DNA of 5,434 nt. It comes from DATIHF01 sp035480955. GTDB taxonomy: Bacteria > Patescibacteriota > Microgenomatia > Woykebacterales > RBG-16-39-9b. Position numbers and translations under genes: made by a program. Below are positions 5,242 through 5,434 of this stretch, one piece after another. The notes beneath the pieces are model-generated. The model did not search any database. It was not told the origin of the DNA and worked only from the letters and a program-made list of their open reading frames with translations. The stretch covers positions 1 to 5,434 of the forward strand of contig DATIHF010000005.1 in NCBI GenBank assembly GCA_035480955.1, given 5' to 3'. Within the stretch, counting starts at the first letter, position 1; the number at the start of each line of letters is the position of its first letter.

Positions 5242-5434
5242 TGAAAGTCTCAAAAAAGGCTAAAAAGTTAGCCAAAGAAATTATTTTTGCTTCCAAGGAG
5301 AAAGGAACTACCAGCGAAGAGAAACTAAAAAAGTTTACGAAAATCCTCGTTGATTCAAAAGAACCAATTGCTTCGGAAATTTTGAGTGAAATAGTAAAAA
5401 CTTACGAAAAAGAACTAGAGAGCAGTGTTTTGAA
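5241..5434 (+). CDS. atpH: Probable F-type ATP synthase subunit delta, 3'-partial
   Basis: Begins with an ATG sharing one base with the atpF stop (TGATG) and stays open for 64 codons to the window edge. The position after atpB-atpE-atpF is that of delta, the F1 subunit joining the peripheral stalk to the alpha3beta3 head. The visible part is Lys- and Glu-rich and helical, starting MKVSKKAKKLAKEI. The segment LSEIVKTYEKELESSVL (48-64) resembles the stretch that in ordinary delta subunits lies about 80-100 residues in, just before the C-terminal domain. The N-terminal helical bundle therefore seems shortened to about 45 residues. Identity rests mainly on gene order and this pattern, because the diagnostic C-terminal region is outside the window. 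Confidence 0.75.
   Translation, partial: MKVSKKAKKLAKEIIFASKEKGTTSEEKLKKFTKILVDSKEPIASEILSEIVKTYEKELESSVL

Noticed and set aside
1..5434. tRNA, rRNA, CRISPR, insertion sequence or attachment site
   Set aside because: Intergenic space is at most 68 bp; no direct repeat array, transposase, terminal inverted repeats or cloverleaf-like sequence was seen.

Overview
The window is a gene-dense bacterial stretch with six complete or nearly complete genes, one 5'-truncated gene and one 3'-truncated gene. It contains no mobile element, CRISPR array or structural RNA that I can recognise. By eye the G+C content is low to moderate. UGA ends two genes (gpmI and atpF), so the standard bacterial code applies, not the UGA=Gly code of Gracilibacteria/SR1. 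The following point by inference to a streamlined genome of the Patescibacteria/Candidate Phyla Radiation type, perhaps Microgenomates-like: convergent genes that overlap, an RsmI without its C-terminal helix-turn-helix domain, a subunit-c/short-delta type ATP synthase operon that starts directly at atpB, and genes with almost no 5' leader. No phylogenetic search could be run, so this placement is tentative.

Layout. Positions 1-1040 (+) hold the C-terminal four fifths of an NRAMP-family metal-ion transporter with a variant TM6 motif. It overlaps by 4 bp, tail to tail, with a single-domain CheY-like response regulator (1037-1411, -). The regulator is divergent from rsmI (1435-2103, +), the 16S rRNA C1402 2'-O-methyltransferase, and the two appear to share one near-palindromic -10 element (TATAATA). 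rsmI overlaps by 11 bp, tail to tail, with gpmI (2093-3676, -), the cofactor-independent phosphoglycerate mutase. gpmI is divergent from the F-type ATP synthase operon atpB-atpE-atpF-atpH (3745 to the window end, +). The 68-bp gap between them carries two promoters whose -35 hexamers lie on top of each other.

How the parts fit. The most striking signal is the gene-control architecture. Two divergent gene pairs are driven by overlapping, nearly mirror-image promoters: -10 sharing at 1419-1425 and -35 sharing at 3705-3711. In all four genes the predicted transcription start lies within about 0-6 nt of the start codon, so these mRNAs should be leaderless or nearly so. By contrast atpE, inside the operon, has an almost perfect Shine-Dalgarno sequence. 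The gpmI/atp pair puts a glycolytic enzyme and the ATP synthase under what should be mutually exclusive promoters. A 15-bp inverted repeat between the -35 and -10 of the atp promoter is a candidate operator.
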